64,000 nt of DNA from Acidobacteriota bacterium (GCA_030697165.1 JAUYQQ010000004.1:124001-188000), one strand, 5' to 3'; shown: positions 48,942-57,380, numbered from the stretch's first letter. Notes: generated from the sequence alone by a model not told the origin. Made by a program: numbers and translations.

Positions 48942-50290
48942 TCACGCCGCAAGAAGACCTGGTCCGCCGCGTCGGCGCGGCGCTGCGGGCGACGGAGCTC
49001 TACGCCCCCACCCATCCCCTGGTCGATCGCGCGGCCACGGCGCTGCACGCCCTGTTGAAGCCGACGCTGGCCGAGACGCCGGCCGTGATCGTGGCCTTCC
49101 TGGAAGACGATGTCGTGGTCAACGACTTCCGGCTACCGCGCGGTTCGGGCTCGCTGGCCGGGTTGCTGCGCGACATGCGCGACCGCAAGATCGAGAAGAT
49201 CACGTTCGGCCGCGAGGTCGAAGTCACCGACATTCGGGCGCTGATGGACGAGCTGGCCGACCGCACCTCGCGCACCGCCGTCAGCGATCGCCTGACCTCG
49301 CGTGGCGTTCGCCGCATCCAGGTGTCGAAGGTGGTGGTCGAAGAACCCGACGACTCGGAAGTGGGACTGGCAGCGGCCAAGCAGATGTATACGAAGGCGG
49401 TGTCAACCGCCGAGACCATCTGGACGGCCGCGAAGGCCGGGCAGCAACCCGATCCGGCCGACGCGCGCGGCATTATCGACAGCCTGTCGAAGCTGGTCTA
49501 CCAGGACCGCACGTCGCTGCTCGCCCTCACCGCGCTCAAGCGGCACGACAACTACACCTTCACGCACATGGTGAACGTGGCGGCGCTGTCGATGGCGATG
49601 GCGCGCTCGCTCGACCTCGAGGGTCCGATGCTGCGCGAGTTCGGCTTCGCGGCGCTGATGCATGACATCGGCAAGGTCCACACGCCGCTCGAGATCCTGA
49701 ACAAGCCCGACAAGCTGACCAACGAAGAGTTCACCATCATGAAGCTGCACGTGGTGAACGGCGCGCACATCCTGCGGCGCACGCCCGAAACGCCGGCGCT
49801 GGCGCCGGTCGTCGCCTTCGAGCATCACCTGAAGCAGGATCTCAGCGGCTACCCCGAGAACATCGGCGCGCGGACGCTGAACCTGTGCACCATGGTGGTC
49901 AGCATCGTCGATGTGTTCGACGCGCTGCGCAGCAATCGCGTCTATCGGGCCGGACTGGCGACCGATCGCATCAAGCACATCATGGGCCAGCAGGACAGCC
50001 CGGCGTTCCATCCGTCGCTGCTGCGGCGGTTCGTCAACCTGATGGGGCTGTTCCCGATTGGCACGGTGGTCCGGCTCAGCACCGAGGAAGTGGGGGTGGT
50101 CACGCAGACCCATCCGGACGACCCCTTCCGGCCACAAGTGAAGCTGGTGCTCGATCGCCTGGGCGCGCCGTATGAAACGCCGCTCCTGACCAACACCTGG
50201 GATCGCGACAGCCGCGGCGAGTTCCATCGTGCGGTGGTTGAAGCCGTCGATGGCCCCCAGGTAGGCATTGACCCGCTGGCGTACTTATAA
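48938..50290 (+). CDS. HD-GYP domain protein of the cassette (copy 1)
   Basis: 450 residues. The N-terminal module (about 1-130) has RATELYAPTHPLVDRAATAL, VVVNDFRLPRGSGSLAGLL and KIEKITFGREVEVTDIRALM. The HD-GYP domain (about 170-380) has YTFTHMVNVAALSMAMA, AALMHDIGKVHTPLEILNKP, HVVNGAHILRRTPE and AFEHHLKQDLSGYPENIG. The GYP motif reads D-L-S-G-Y-P where DGxGYP is usual, a variant that may still be active. HD-GYP enzymes degrade c-di-GMP. C-terminal part (about 380-450) is a beta-rich tail shared with copy 2. Translationally coupled to the HEAT gene. Confidence 0.9.
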   Translation: MITPQEDLVRRVGAALRATELYAPTHPLVDRAATALHALLKPTLAETPAVIVAFLEDDVVVNDFRLPRGSGSLAGLLRDMRDRKIEKITFGREVEVTDIRALMDELADRTSRTAVSDRLTSRGVRRIQVSKVVVEEPDDSEVGLAAAKQMYTKAVSTAETIWTAAKAGQQPDPADARGIIDSLSKLVYQDRTSLLALTALKRHDNYTFTHMVNVAALSMAMARSLDLEGPMLREFGFAALMHDIGKVHTPLEILNKPDKLTNEEFTIMKLHVVNGAHILRRTPETPALAPVVAFEHHLKQDLSGYPENIGARTLNLCTMVVSIVDVFDALRSNRVYRAGLATDRIKHIMGQQDSPAFHPSLLRRFVNLMGLFPIGTVVRLSTEEVGVVTQTHPDDPFRPQVKLVLDRLGAPYETPLLTNTWDRDSRGEFHRAVVEAVDGPQVGIDPLAYL

Positions 50291-50308
50291 TTCCTGGTTA
50301 CCTCAGCC

Positions 50309-52588
50309 ATGCCGTCCTCATCCACTCCGTCGCCGGAACCGCTCTCGCCCGACACTGCCGGGCGCCTGTCGGAGTTCGCCAAGGCCTGCAAGGCGGCGAC
50401 GCGCGTGGTGTCGATGTACCCGCCCAGCCATCCGACGATCCAGGGGGCGTTGTCGCGCATTACCGAGGCCGGCAAGCAGGCGGTCTATCACGGCCCGCTG
50501 CCGATCACCGTGTTGCCCGACGCGTTGCTGGTGGGTGGCCGCGGCTTCGCCAAACCGGATCCAGCCGCCGCCGAACTGGCCTCGCTGCTCCACCTGCAGA
50601 TGATCGGCGAAGTCACCTTGCTCAGCACGCTCGAACCCGACGAGTGGCATGCCTTCCTGATGCTGCTCGCCAAGTCGCCCGAGGACGCCCGGGCCATTGG
50701 CGGCGTGGCCGCGGCGTGGGCGGCCAACGGCAACCAGTCGATCACGCTCAAAGAAATCGACTATGCCGAGGTCTTGCGCGAGCGCGCCGGCAACGGCGAG
50801 TCGGCGTCGTGGGACCGCATCCTGGCCACGCTCAGCGAAGAGCAGGAAGAGTCGGGCGTCCTCGAACCGGGCATGGCCGGCATGCTCGAGATGGCGAAGG
50901 ACTCGCAGCGGCTGGCGCAATTCGCCGAGAAGCTGCAGGCGCACGGCCGCGCCAGCGGCGACGACTCGGTCCAGCAGCGCAAGTCGCTGCTGGAACTGAT
51001 GCACGGGCTGGCCAACTACGCCGCCGAACGGCAGCCCGGCGAACTGGACGCCGTGCTCGATCGCATGGCCGGCGCCGCGGCGCAGATGTCGCCGGACATG
51101 CTGCTGACGCTCATCACCGATCCGCCCCCGCTGCAGCCGCCCGGCTCGACCGCACCGCGCATGGACCTGGGCGGCGAGCTGCAGGCCCGCCTCACCGACG
51201 AGATGCTGACCAGGTTTCTCGTCGAAAACGTGGTCAAGGACCGCGGCGCCAGCAACCGGCTGGCGGCAGCATTCCAGACGTTGGTGCCCGACCCCGAACG
51301 CCAACAAAGCATCCTCGCCGCTGCGACCGAACAGGCCGCGGCCATGTTCGGCGACGATCCGCAGTTCGAAAGCGTGTGGAACAGCTCGACGCAGATGCTG
51401 ACCACGTATTCCGACTCGCAGTTCGTGTCGGAAGATTACGCCCGCGAGTTGACCTCGGCGCGCACCATGGCGCTCGAGGTGGACAAGATCGGCGACGACC
51501 CGCCGGTGCGCATCCGCGCCTGGATGTCCACGGTTAGCGACGAAGAGGTCCGTGGCCTTGACCAGCGATTGTTGCTGGATCTGCTGACCATCGAGGCGCG
51601 CCACGATGCCTGGGCCGGAGTGCTGGATCTCACCGTCGGCAGCATCGAACAGCTGGTGCTCGTCGGCGATCTGGCGCTCGCCGCCCAACTGGTCGATGCC
51701 GTCGTCGCCGCCGCGAAGCGGACCGAGTCGGCCAATGCGGCGTACGCCGCGGCTGGCGTCACGCGCCTGGTCGATGGTGCCCTGGTCCGGCACCTGGCGT
51801 TGTTCCTGCGCCAGGCCACCGACGGCGAAGTGGGCATCGCGACGCAGATCTGCAACACCATTGGCCCCGACCTGGTCGAGCCCCTGGCCGATGCGCTGGC
51901 CGCCGAAGACAACGCCCGCACGGTGCGCCTCCTGCGCGACATCCTGATCGGGTTCGGCAGCGCCGCCCGCCAGTACGCCGACGAGTTGCGCACGTCGCCG
52001 AACCCGGCGGTGCGCCGCGCCGCAGTGGACCTGCTGCGCGCCCTGGGGGGTGAAGCCGCGCTGCCCGACTTGCGCAACCTCCTGGACGATGGCGATCCGC
52101 AGGTGCAACGAGAGGCGCTGCGGGCGATCGTGCAGATTGGCACGAACGAGGCGTTCCAGGCACTCGAGCACGCCCTGAAGAACGGCCAGCCGCACACGCG
52201 AGAGGCGATCCTGCAGGCGCTCGGGTCGCTGCGCGACGAGCGCGCGGCGCCGCTGTTCGTCCACTTGCTCACGCACACCGGCTACACCGGCGCGCTCGAG
52301 GGCGACTACATCTCGAACATCGAGTCGCTCGGACGCGTCGCCAACGATGAACGCTCGGTCGCGACGCTGAAGGACATCCTCTATCGCGGCGAGTGGTACG
52401 CGCCTGGGCGCACCACCCGCATCCGGACGGCGGCTGCGCGCGCCCTGCGCGCGATCAGCCTGCCGAGCGCCGAGCGCACGTTGAGCGAAGCGGCCGACGG
52501 CGGTTCGCGCGGCGTCAAGCGCGCGGTCAGGACGGCGCTGGCCGAACCCGCGCCGATGCGGTCCGCGGCACGGAGGACCCAGGCGTGA
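50309..52588 (+). CDS. HEAT-repeat protein of the HD-GYP cassette (copy 2)
   Basis: 759 residues, paralogous to the protein at 46728: KAATRVVSMYPPSHPTIQGA and ITVLPDALLVGGRGFAKPDP match the shared N-terminal module, and LKEIDYAEVLRERAGNGESA matches copy 1's LLEQIDYQEIL region. The middle is helical; the C-terminal part (about 540-745) has HEAT units (VRRAAVDLLRALGGEAALPD, VQREALRAIVQIGTNEAFQA, TREAILQALGSLRDERAAPL). Soluble, cytoplasmic. It starts 18 nt after the first HD-GYP gene and its TGA overlaps the GTG of the second (GTGA), repeating the same cassette arrangement. Confidence 0.8.
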   Translation: MPSSSTPSPEPLSPDTAGRLSEFAKACKAATRVVSMYPPSHPTIQGALSRITEAGKQAVYHGPLPITVLPDALLVGGRGFAKPDPAAAELASLLHLQMIGEVTLLSTLEPDEWHAFLMLLAKSPEDARAIGGVAAAWAANGNQSITLKEIDYAEVLRERAGNGESASWDRILATLSEEQEESGVLEPGMAGMLEMAKDSQRLAQFAEKLQAHGRASGDDSVQQRKSLLELMHGLANYAAERQPGELDAVLDRMAGAAAQMSPDMLLTLITDPPPLQPPGSTAPRMDLGGELQARLTDEMLTRFLVENVVKDRGASNRLAAAFQTLVPDPERQQSILAAATEQAAAMFGDDPQFESVWNSSTQMLTTYSDSQFVSEDYARELTSARTMALEVDKIGDDPPVRIRAWMSTVSDEEVRGLDQRLLLDLLTIEARHDAWAGVLDLTVGSIEQLVLVGDLALAAQLVDAVVAAAKRTESANAAYAAAGVTRLVDGALVRHLALFLRQATDGEVGIATQICNTIGPDLVEPLADALAAEDNARTVRLLRDILIGFGSAARQYADELRTSPNPAVRRAAVDLLRALGGEAALPDLRNLLDDGDPQVQREALRAIVQIGTNEAFQALEHALKNGQPHTREAILQALGSLRDERAAPLFVHLLTHTGYTGALEGDYISNIESLGRVANDERSVATLKDILYRGEWYAPGRTTRIRTAAARALRAISLPSAERTLSEAADGGSRGVKRAVRTALAEPAPMRSAARRTQA

Positions 52589-53982
52589 TCGATCCAGTCA
52601 CCCGCCTGCGGATGGCCGACGAGTTCATGCGCCGGCTGGGCGCCGCGTTGCGCGGCGCCCAGCTGTACGCGCCCTCGCATCCGCTGGTGCAGCGGGCATT
52701 CGACGGCCTCAACGAATCGATCACGCAGTTGCTGAGCGACCAACCGTCGGTGGCGATCGGCATCATCGGCCAGGAAGTGATTGTCGGCGACATGCCGTTG
52801 CCGCGCGCCGCCGAGTCGATGGGCGAGATGATCCGGCGACTGAAGTCGCTCGGCATCGAACGCATCGTGTTCGACCGTGGCGTGACCCCCGACGAACTGC
52901 AGACGCTGGCGCAAACCATTGCCCACCCCGAGCGGCGGCCCGGCGCGTCGGGACCAGGCGTCGAACCCAACGATCCGCTGGCCGTGCTCGGGACGCTGAC
53001 GCACATTCGGGTGGGGCGCATCCAGGCCGAGCAGAAAGTCGAGAAGTCGGCAGCCGACGTCGCGACGATCCGGCGTCTCTATGCGGACGCCTCGAATGTG
53101 GCCGGCCAGGTGTGGGAGATGGCCAAGACCGAGGACACGCCCGACCCGAAGGCCGCTCGCGCCCTGATCGATTCACTGGCGCAGGCCGTGTCAGCCAACC
53201 GGACCGCGCTGATTGCCCTGACCGCACTCAAGAATTACGACAACTACACGTTCACGCACATGGTGAACGTGTCGATTCTGACCATGTCGCAGGCGCGCGC
53301 GCTCGGCATGGAAGGCTCGATGCTGCGCGAATTGGGCCTGGCAGCGCTGATGCACGATATCGGCAAGGTGCGCACGCCGACCGAGATCCTGAACAAGCCC
53401 GAGAAACTGACCGACGCCGAGTTCAACATCATGCGCATGCACGTGGTGGACGGCGCGGAGATTCTCCGGCGCACGCCGGAAATGCCGGCGATTGCCCCGG
53501 TGATCGCGTTCGAACACCACTTGCGCCTCGACGGCACGGGCTATCCCTTCGGCGTCTCGCGGGCCGGCCTCAACCTGGGCACCATGCTGTGCAGCATTGC
53601 CGACGTCTACGACGCCATGCGATCGCAGCGCGCGTATCAGCAGGCCTTCCCGTCGGACCGCATTCTCGAAGTGATGAAGCGCAACGACGGCCAGCAGTTC
53701 GACCAGCACCTGGTCCGCCGCTTCACGCAGCTGCTCGGCATCTACCCGCCCGGCAACCTGGTGCGCCTCGACACCGGCGCCCTCGCCGTGGTCATGGCCG
53801 TGCACGCGCCGGATCCCTACAAGCCACGCGTCCGCGTCATCCAGTTGCCGTCGCGACAGGCCCTGGAGGTTCCGTACGACATCAACCTGTGGGAAGCCAC
53901 CGCAGACGGTCCCGGGCCCAAGAGCGTGCTGGCACCATTGGATCCCGCCGAGTACGGGATCGATCCGCTGAACTACTTGTAG
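52585..53982 (+). CDS. HD-GYP domain protein of the cassette (copy 2)
   Basis: 465 residues from a GTG at 52585 overlapping the upstream TGA; the longer frame to 52393 only reads the HEAT gene out of frame. Shared N-terminal module: RGAQLYAPSHPLVQRAFDGL, EVIVGDMPLPRAAESMGEMI, RLKSLGIERIVFDRGVTPDE. The HD-GYP domain has YTFTHMVNVSILTMSQARAL, AALMHDIGKVRTPTEILNKP and the canonical FEHHLRLDGTGYPFGV. Closely similar to copy 1 throughout, clearly a duplication. Likely a c-di-GMP phosphodiesterase; copy 1 carries DLSGYP instead. Confidence 0.92.
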   Translation: MIDPVTRLRMADEFMRRLGAALRGAQLYAPSHPLVQRAFDGLNESITQLLSDQPSVAIGIIGQEVIVGDMPLPRAAESMGEMIRRLKSLGIERIVFDRGVTPDELQTLAQTIAHPERRPGASGPGVEPNDPLAVLGTLTHIRVGRIQAEQKVEKSAADVATIRRLYADASNVAGQVWEMAKTEDTPDPKAARALIDSLAQAVSANRTALIALTALKNYDNYTFTHMVNVSILTMSQARALGMEGSMLRELGLAALMHDIGKVRTPTEILNKPEKLTDAEFNIMRMHVVDGAEILRRTPEMPAIAPVIAFEHHLRLDGTGYPFGVSRAGLNLGTMLCSIADVYDAMRSQRAYQQAFPSDRILEVMKRNDGQQFDQHLVRRFTQLLGIYPPGNLVRLDTGALAVVMAVHAPDPYKPRVRVIQLPSRQALEVPYDINLWEATADGPGPKSVLAPLDPAEYGIDPLNYL

Positions 53983-54013
53983 CGGTGGGCGCCGGAGCAA
54001 CTAACATGACGGT

Positions 54014-55582
54014 ATGACGTTGTGGAAGACGGTGGGCCTCGCGGCCGTCATTGGCGCGGGACTGCTCACCGCCACCGGGATCGGCCAGGAACCACAGGCG
54101 CCCGCCTTCACCCGGATGCTGATGCAGGAGGCCTCGCTGCCGCCGATCGATCGCGGCCTGCGTGACCAGGACCCGCCGCGCCCGGCGCGCGGCCGCGACG
54201 ACGCCGACCGGCTGCGCGAACGCGGCGACGCCGACCTCCCGTACGTCCGCGGCTCGGTGATCGTCAAGTTCAAGCCCGACGCCACGGCCGGCGGCATCAC
54301 GGCCGCGACCAGCCAGGTCGCCGGTGACACGGTCGACCGATCCGGCTCCGCCAACTTCGACCTCATCGGCATTCCCCACGACGCCGATCCCGAAGCCGCC
54401 GCCGCGGTGCTGCGCGCGCGGCCCGACGTCGAGTACGCCCAGCCGCGCTATCGCAACTACGCGATGAGCAGGCCCAACGACCCGCTGTACGCCAACCAGT
54501 GGAACTTCCCCGCCCTCGACATGGAGCGCGCGTGGGACATCCAGCCTGGCGCGACCTCCGACATCATCGTGGCCGTGCTCGACAGTGGCGTGGCCTTCCA
54601 TTCGGGCACGTTCCGCTACAACTCGCGATTCCCGTTCCGCATGACCCAGGGCGGCCCCCTCTACCCCGCCCTAGGGATTGTTGACGTCCCGTTCGCGGCG
54701 GCGCCGGAACTGGGCGCGAGCGGCTCGACGCGCTTCGTGGCCCCGCGCGACTTCATCTGGGACGACGATTTCCCGGTCGATCTCGATTCGCACGGCACGC
54801 ACGTCACGGGCACGGTTGGCCAGCTCACCAACAACGGCATCGGCGTCGCCGGCATGGCCTACAACGTCCGGATCATGCCGGTGAAGATCATCCAGTCGCT
54901 GTGGGATGAGATCTTCTCGAGTCCGAACGAGGGCACCGACGATGTGGTGGCGCGAGGGATTCGCTATGCGGCCGACAACGGCGCGAAGGTGATCAACCTG
55001 AGCATTGGCCGCTCGTCAGGCGGACCCGCGCCGGTGGTCACCGACGCCATGCGCTACGCGGTGGGCCGGGGCGTGTTCATCGCCGTGGCGTCAGGCAACA
55101 CCCGCGACCGCGGTAACCAGCCCAACCGGTTGGCGCAGCCGGCGCCCGACATCAACGGGATGGTGGCGGTCGGCGCGGTCGGCCGCACGCTCGACGCGGC
55201 CTACTACTCGACCTCGGGCACGTTCGTGGAACTGTCGGCGCCCGGCGGCGACCAGCGCGCCGGCGGCACGAGCGCCGGCATCCTGCAACAGACCCTCGAC
55301 CTCGACCTGCTCGAAACCTTCGAGCGGCCGCCGTCGCAGTACGGGCCGCCACGGGCCGACTCGTTTTCCTACTACTACTACCAGGGCACGTCCATGGCGA
55401 CGCCGCACGTGTCGGGCTTTGCCGCGCTGCTGATGCAGCAGGGCGTGACCAACCCGGCGGCGATCGAGGCGGCCATGAAGCTGTATGCCACCGACAAGGG
55501 CGCCGCGGGCCGCGACGACCTGTTCGGCCACGGCCTCATCAACCCACGCGCCACGCTGCGCGGCCTCGGCCTCGCGCGATAA
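54014..55582 (+). CDS. Secreted subtilisin-family (S8) serine peptidase
   Basis: 522 residues. Signal peptide (about 1-24, VGLAAVIGAGLLTATGIG), a propeptide-like region (about 75-155, VIVKFKPDATAGG ... ARPDVEYAQPRYRNYAM) and the catalytic domain with Asp in IIVAVLDSGVAF (about 190), His in DSHGTHVTGTVGQL (about 258) and Ser in GTSMATPHVSGFAALL (about 458). All three catalytic residues are present. There are insertions after the Asp motif (NSRFPFRMTQGG) and a long loop before the Ser. Exported protease for nutrient acquisition or envelope maturation. Confidence 0.94.
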   Translation: MTLWKTVGLAAVIGAGLLTATGIGQEPQAPAFTRMLMQEASLPPIDRGLRDQDPPRPARGRDDADRLRERGDADLPYVRGSVIVKFKPDATAGGITAATSQVAGDTVDRSGSANFDLIGIPHDADPEAAAAVLRARPDVEYAQPRYRNYAMSRPNDPLYANQWNFPALDMERAWDIQPGATSDIIVAVLDSGVAFHSGTFRYNSRFPFRMTQGGPLYPALGIVDVPFAAAPELGASGSTRFVAPRDFIWDDDFPVDLDSHGTHVTGTVGQLTNNGIGVAGMAYNVRIMPVKIIQSLWDEIFSSPNEGTDDVVARGIRYAADNGAKVINLSIGRSSGGPAPVVTDAMRYAVGRGVFIAVASGNTRDRGNQPNRLAQPAPDINGMVAVGAVGRTLDAAYYSTSGTFVELSAPGGDQRAGGTSAGILQQTLDLDLLETFERPPSQYGPPRADSFSYYYYQGTSMATPHVSGFAALLMQQGVTNPAAIEAAMKLYATDKGAAGRDDLFGHGLINPRATLRGLGLAR

Positions 55583-55584
55583 CG

Positions 55585-55620
55585 GCCACAGGATGACACA
55601 GATGACGCAGATCACACAGG
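55585..55620. repeat. 9-nt tandem array (ACACAGATG) at a gene start
   Basis: GGCCACAGG, ATGACACAG, ATGACGCAG, ATCACACAG, GTGG. The units encode MTQMTQITQV at the N-terminus of the next gene. The GGCCACAG and ACACAGAT words match the beginning of the array at 11597. Confidence 0.85.
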
Positions 55621-56282
55621 TGGGGCGCCTCGGTGTTCTGGCGATGGTTGCGACCTTGTCGATGGCCTTGCCGGCCACGGCGCAAACCACCGTGCGGCGA
55701 TCCGCGCCCTCGCGCAGCATCGAGATGGGCGGCTACGCCATGGTCGGGCAGTTCACCTTCGCGGCCACCGACAGCTTCGACGCCATCCTGGGCACGCCTT
55801 CAGGAACCATCCTGGGCGGCGGCGCCACCGCCGGCCTGCCGTGGGGCGGGCTGTTCGTGGACATCGGCGCCTGGCAGTTCGCGGCTGAAGGCGAGCGCGT
55901 GCTGATCCTCGACGGCCAGGTCTACCCGCTCGGCATCCCGGTCAACGTCTCGGTCGTGCCGCTCGAGATCAGCGCCGGCTGGAAGTTTCGATTTCGCCGC
56001 CTGCCCAAGTTGATTCCCTATGCGGCCGGGGGCTACACCTCGATGGGCTACAAAGAGACCTCCTCGTTTTCGGGCGCGGGCGAAGACGTCCACGAGCGGT
56101 TTGGCGGATACCACCTGCGCGGCGGCGCCGAGTTCAAGATCACGCGCTGGCTGGGCGTGGCAGGCGAGGTCGCCTGGACCACAATACCTGACGCCATCGG
56201 CGAGGGTGGCGTGTCGAAGGCGTTTGGCGAAGACAACCTCGGAGGGACCAGCCTCCGGGCGCGCATCACGGTGGGCCGGTGA
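55593..56282 (+). CDS. Exported outer-membrane beta-barrel protein
   Basis: 229 residues. Start ATG 55593 or 55602, both within a 9-nt tandem array (MTQMTQITQ). Signal peptide (VLAMVATLSMALPATAQ), then strands with YAMVGQFTFAATDSFDAILG, TAGLPWGGLFVDIGAWQFAA, AGWKFRFRRLPKLIPYAAGG and the C-terminal RWLGVAGEVAWTTIPDAIGE ... GTSLRARITVGR typical of small porin-like (OmpA/OmpW-type) barrels. No recognised function. Its TGA overlaps the next gene's GTG (GTGA), unusual for an outer-membrane protein and a DNA-repair-like protein. Confidence 0.78.
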   Translation: MTQMTQITQVGRLGVLAMVATLSMALPATAQTTVRRSAPSRSIEMGGYAMVGQFTFAATDSFDAILGTPSGTILGGGATAGLPWGGLFVDIGAWQFAAEGERVLILDGQVYPLGIPVNVSVVPLEISAGWKFRFRRLPKLIPYAAGGYTSMGYKETSSFSGAGEDVHERFGGYHLRGGAEFKITRWLGVAGEVAWTTIPDAIGEGGVSKAFGEDNLGGTSLRARITVGR

Positions 56283-56578
56283 CCGCGTTCGAGCGCAAGG
56301 TCCTGCTGATCGTGTCGCGCATCCCGCCGGGGCGGGTGACCACCTACGGCGACGTGGCCCGCCTGGCCGGCAAGCCCCGCGCCGCCCGAGCCGTGGGCAA
56401 CATCATGCGCACCGCCGACCGGCCCGGCCTGCCCTACCACCGGGTCGTCGCCGCTGGGGGCCGGCTGGGCGGCTACTCCAGTTTGTCCCTCAAACGGTCC
56501 CTGCTATCGGCGGAGGGCCTGACCGTCGCCCCGGGACGAGTGGTAGGCTTTTCGGGAATTCATTGGAAGGGTGCCTAG
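56279..56578 (+). CDS. Alkyltransferase-like (ATL) DNA-binding protein, MGMT family
   Basis: 99 residues, start GTG overlapping the preceding TGA. The O6-alkylguanine-DNA alkyltransferase C-terminal domain: LLIVSRIPPGRVTTYGDVAR (helix-turn-helix region), GKPRAARAVGNIMRTA (Arg finger) and LPYHRVVAAGGRLGGYSS. The active-site PCHR is PYHR here, so the acceptor Cys is absent. ATL proteins bind alkylated DNA and hand it to nucleotide excision repair without transferring the alkyl group; most have Trp at this position, Tyr is less common. The stop codon TAG is the first unit of a GGTGCC array. Confidence 0.92.
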   Translation: MTAFERKVLLIVSRIPPGRVTTYGDVARLAGKPRAARAVGNIMRTADRPGLPYHRVVAAGGRLGGYSSLSLKRSLLSAEGLTVAPGRVVGFSGIHWKGA

Positions 56579-56646
56579 GGTGCCTAGGGTGCCTGGGGTG
56601 CCTGGGGTGCCTGGGGTGCCTGGGGTGCCTAAGGTGCCTGAGGTGC
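56570..56646. repeat. 9-nt tandem array GGTGCCTRG from the ATL stop codon
   Basis: Units from 56570: GGTGCCTAG x2, GGTGCCTGG x4, GGTGCCTAA, GGTGCCTGA, GGTGC. The first unit provides the last two sense codons and the TAG of the ATL gene. The inverse array lies at 56725-56778. Confidence 0.95.
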
Positions 56647-56724
56647 AAAGACGAAGAATGCGAACCAATTAGGCCTTTCAGACGTCTCTGTTGGCGTGCG
56701 CACCAATCCCAGGCCCACCCCCGC

Positions 56725-56778
56725 GCACCCTAGGCACCCTAGGCACCTTAGGCACCTTAGGCACCTTAGGCACCCTAT
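56725..56778. repeat. 9-nt tandem array GCACCYTAG, inverse of the preceding array
   Basis: GCACCCTAG x2, GCACCTTAG x3, GCACCCTAT. It is the reverse complement type of the 56570 array (CTAGGCACC words), so about 50 nt can pair across a 78-nt loop, directly upstream of the sigma factor gene. Confidence 0.95.
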
Positions 56779-56792
56779 CAACCTCCTCCCCC

Positions 56793-57380
56793 ATGTCCCC
56801 GTCTAACCCTACAAGTGACGTGAACAGCGCCGATCTCGAGTTGGTCGAGCGCATTCGGAGTGGGGATGGGTCGGCGTTCGAGGCCCTGTACCGCCAGCAC
56901 GCCACGCGGCTCTACAATCTGGCGAGCCGGATGACCGGCGCCAAGGGCGAGGCCGACGACCTGCTGCAGGATATTTTCCTGCTGGCCTACCGGAAGATTG
57001 CGAGCTTTCGGGGCGAGTCGTCCCTCGGCACGTGGCTTTACCGGTTGGCGATGAACCACTGCCTGGACGTGCTGCGCAACCGGCAAACGCGCATGGGCCA
57101 GCACACCGACTCGCTGGACGAGCCCGACGCCGTGCCGGTCGCGTCGCCGGTGCCGATCCTGAGCGCGGTCAGCCGCATCGACCTGGAACGGGCGATCGCG
57201 TCGCTGCCGCCGGCCTGCCGGGCCGCCTTCCTCCTTCACGACGTGGAAGGGTTCGGGCATCATGAGGTCGGCACCATGCTCGGCGTGTCGGAAGGCACGT
57301 CGAAGTCGCAGGTGCACAAGGCGCGGATGCGTATTCGCTCCTACCTTGCGAACGGACTGCGGAAGAGAGTTGAAAGTTGA
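56793..57380 (+). CDS. ECF-type RNA polymerase sigma factor
   Basis: 195 residues from the ATG at 56793 (frame open further up, through the 9-nt array translated as repeated TLG, which is not credible coding). Sigma region 2: LVERIRSGDGSAFEALYRQH and ARLYNLASRMTGAKGEADDL with DDLLQDIFLLAYRKIASFRG; region 4: AIASLPPACRAAFLLHDVEG and HHEVGTMLGVSEGTSKSQVH. No Shine-Dalgarno before the ATG. Followed by an anti-sigma gene with a zinc motif and a DUF4097 gene: a self-contained envelope-signal unit. Its stop lies in another array. Confidence 0.92.
   Translation: MSPSNPTSDVNSADLELVERIRSGDGSAFEALYRQHATRLYNLASRMTGAKGEADDLLQDIFLLAYRKIASFRGESSLGTWLYRLAMNHCLDVLRNRQTRMGQHTDSLDEPDAVPVASPVPILSAVSRIDLERAIASLPPACRAAFLLHDVEGFGHHEVGTMLGVSEGTSKSQVHKARMRIRSYLANGLRKRVES

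Noticed and set aside
56691-56792. Sigma factor N-terminal extension with repeated TLG
   Set aside because: Encoded by the 9-nt array; ECF sigma factors have no such leader, so the ATG at 56793 was chosen.
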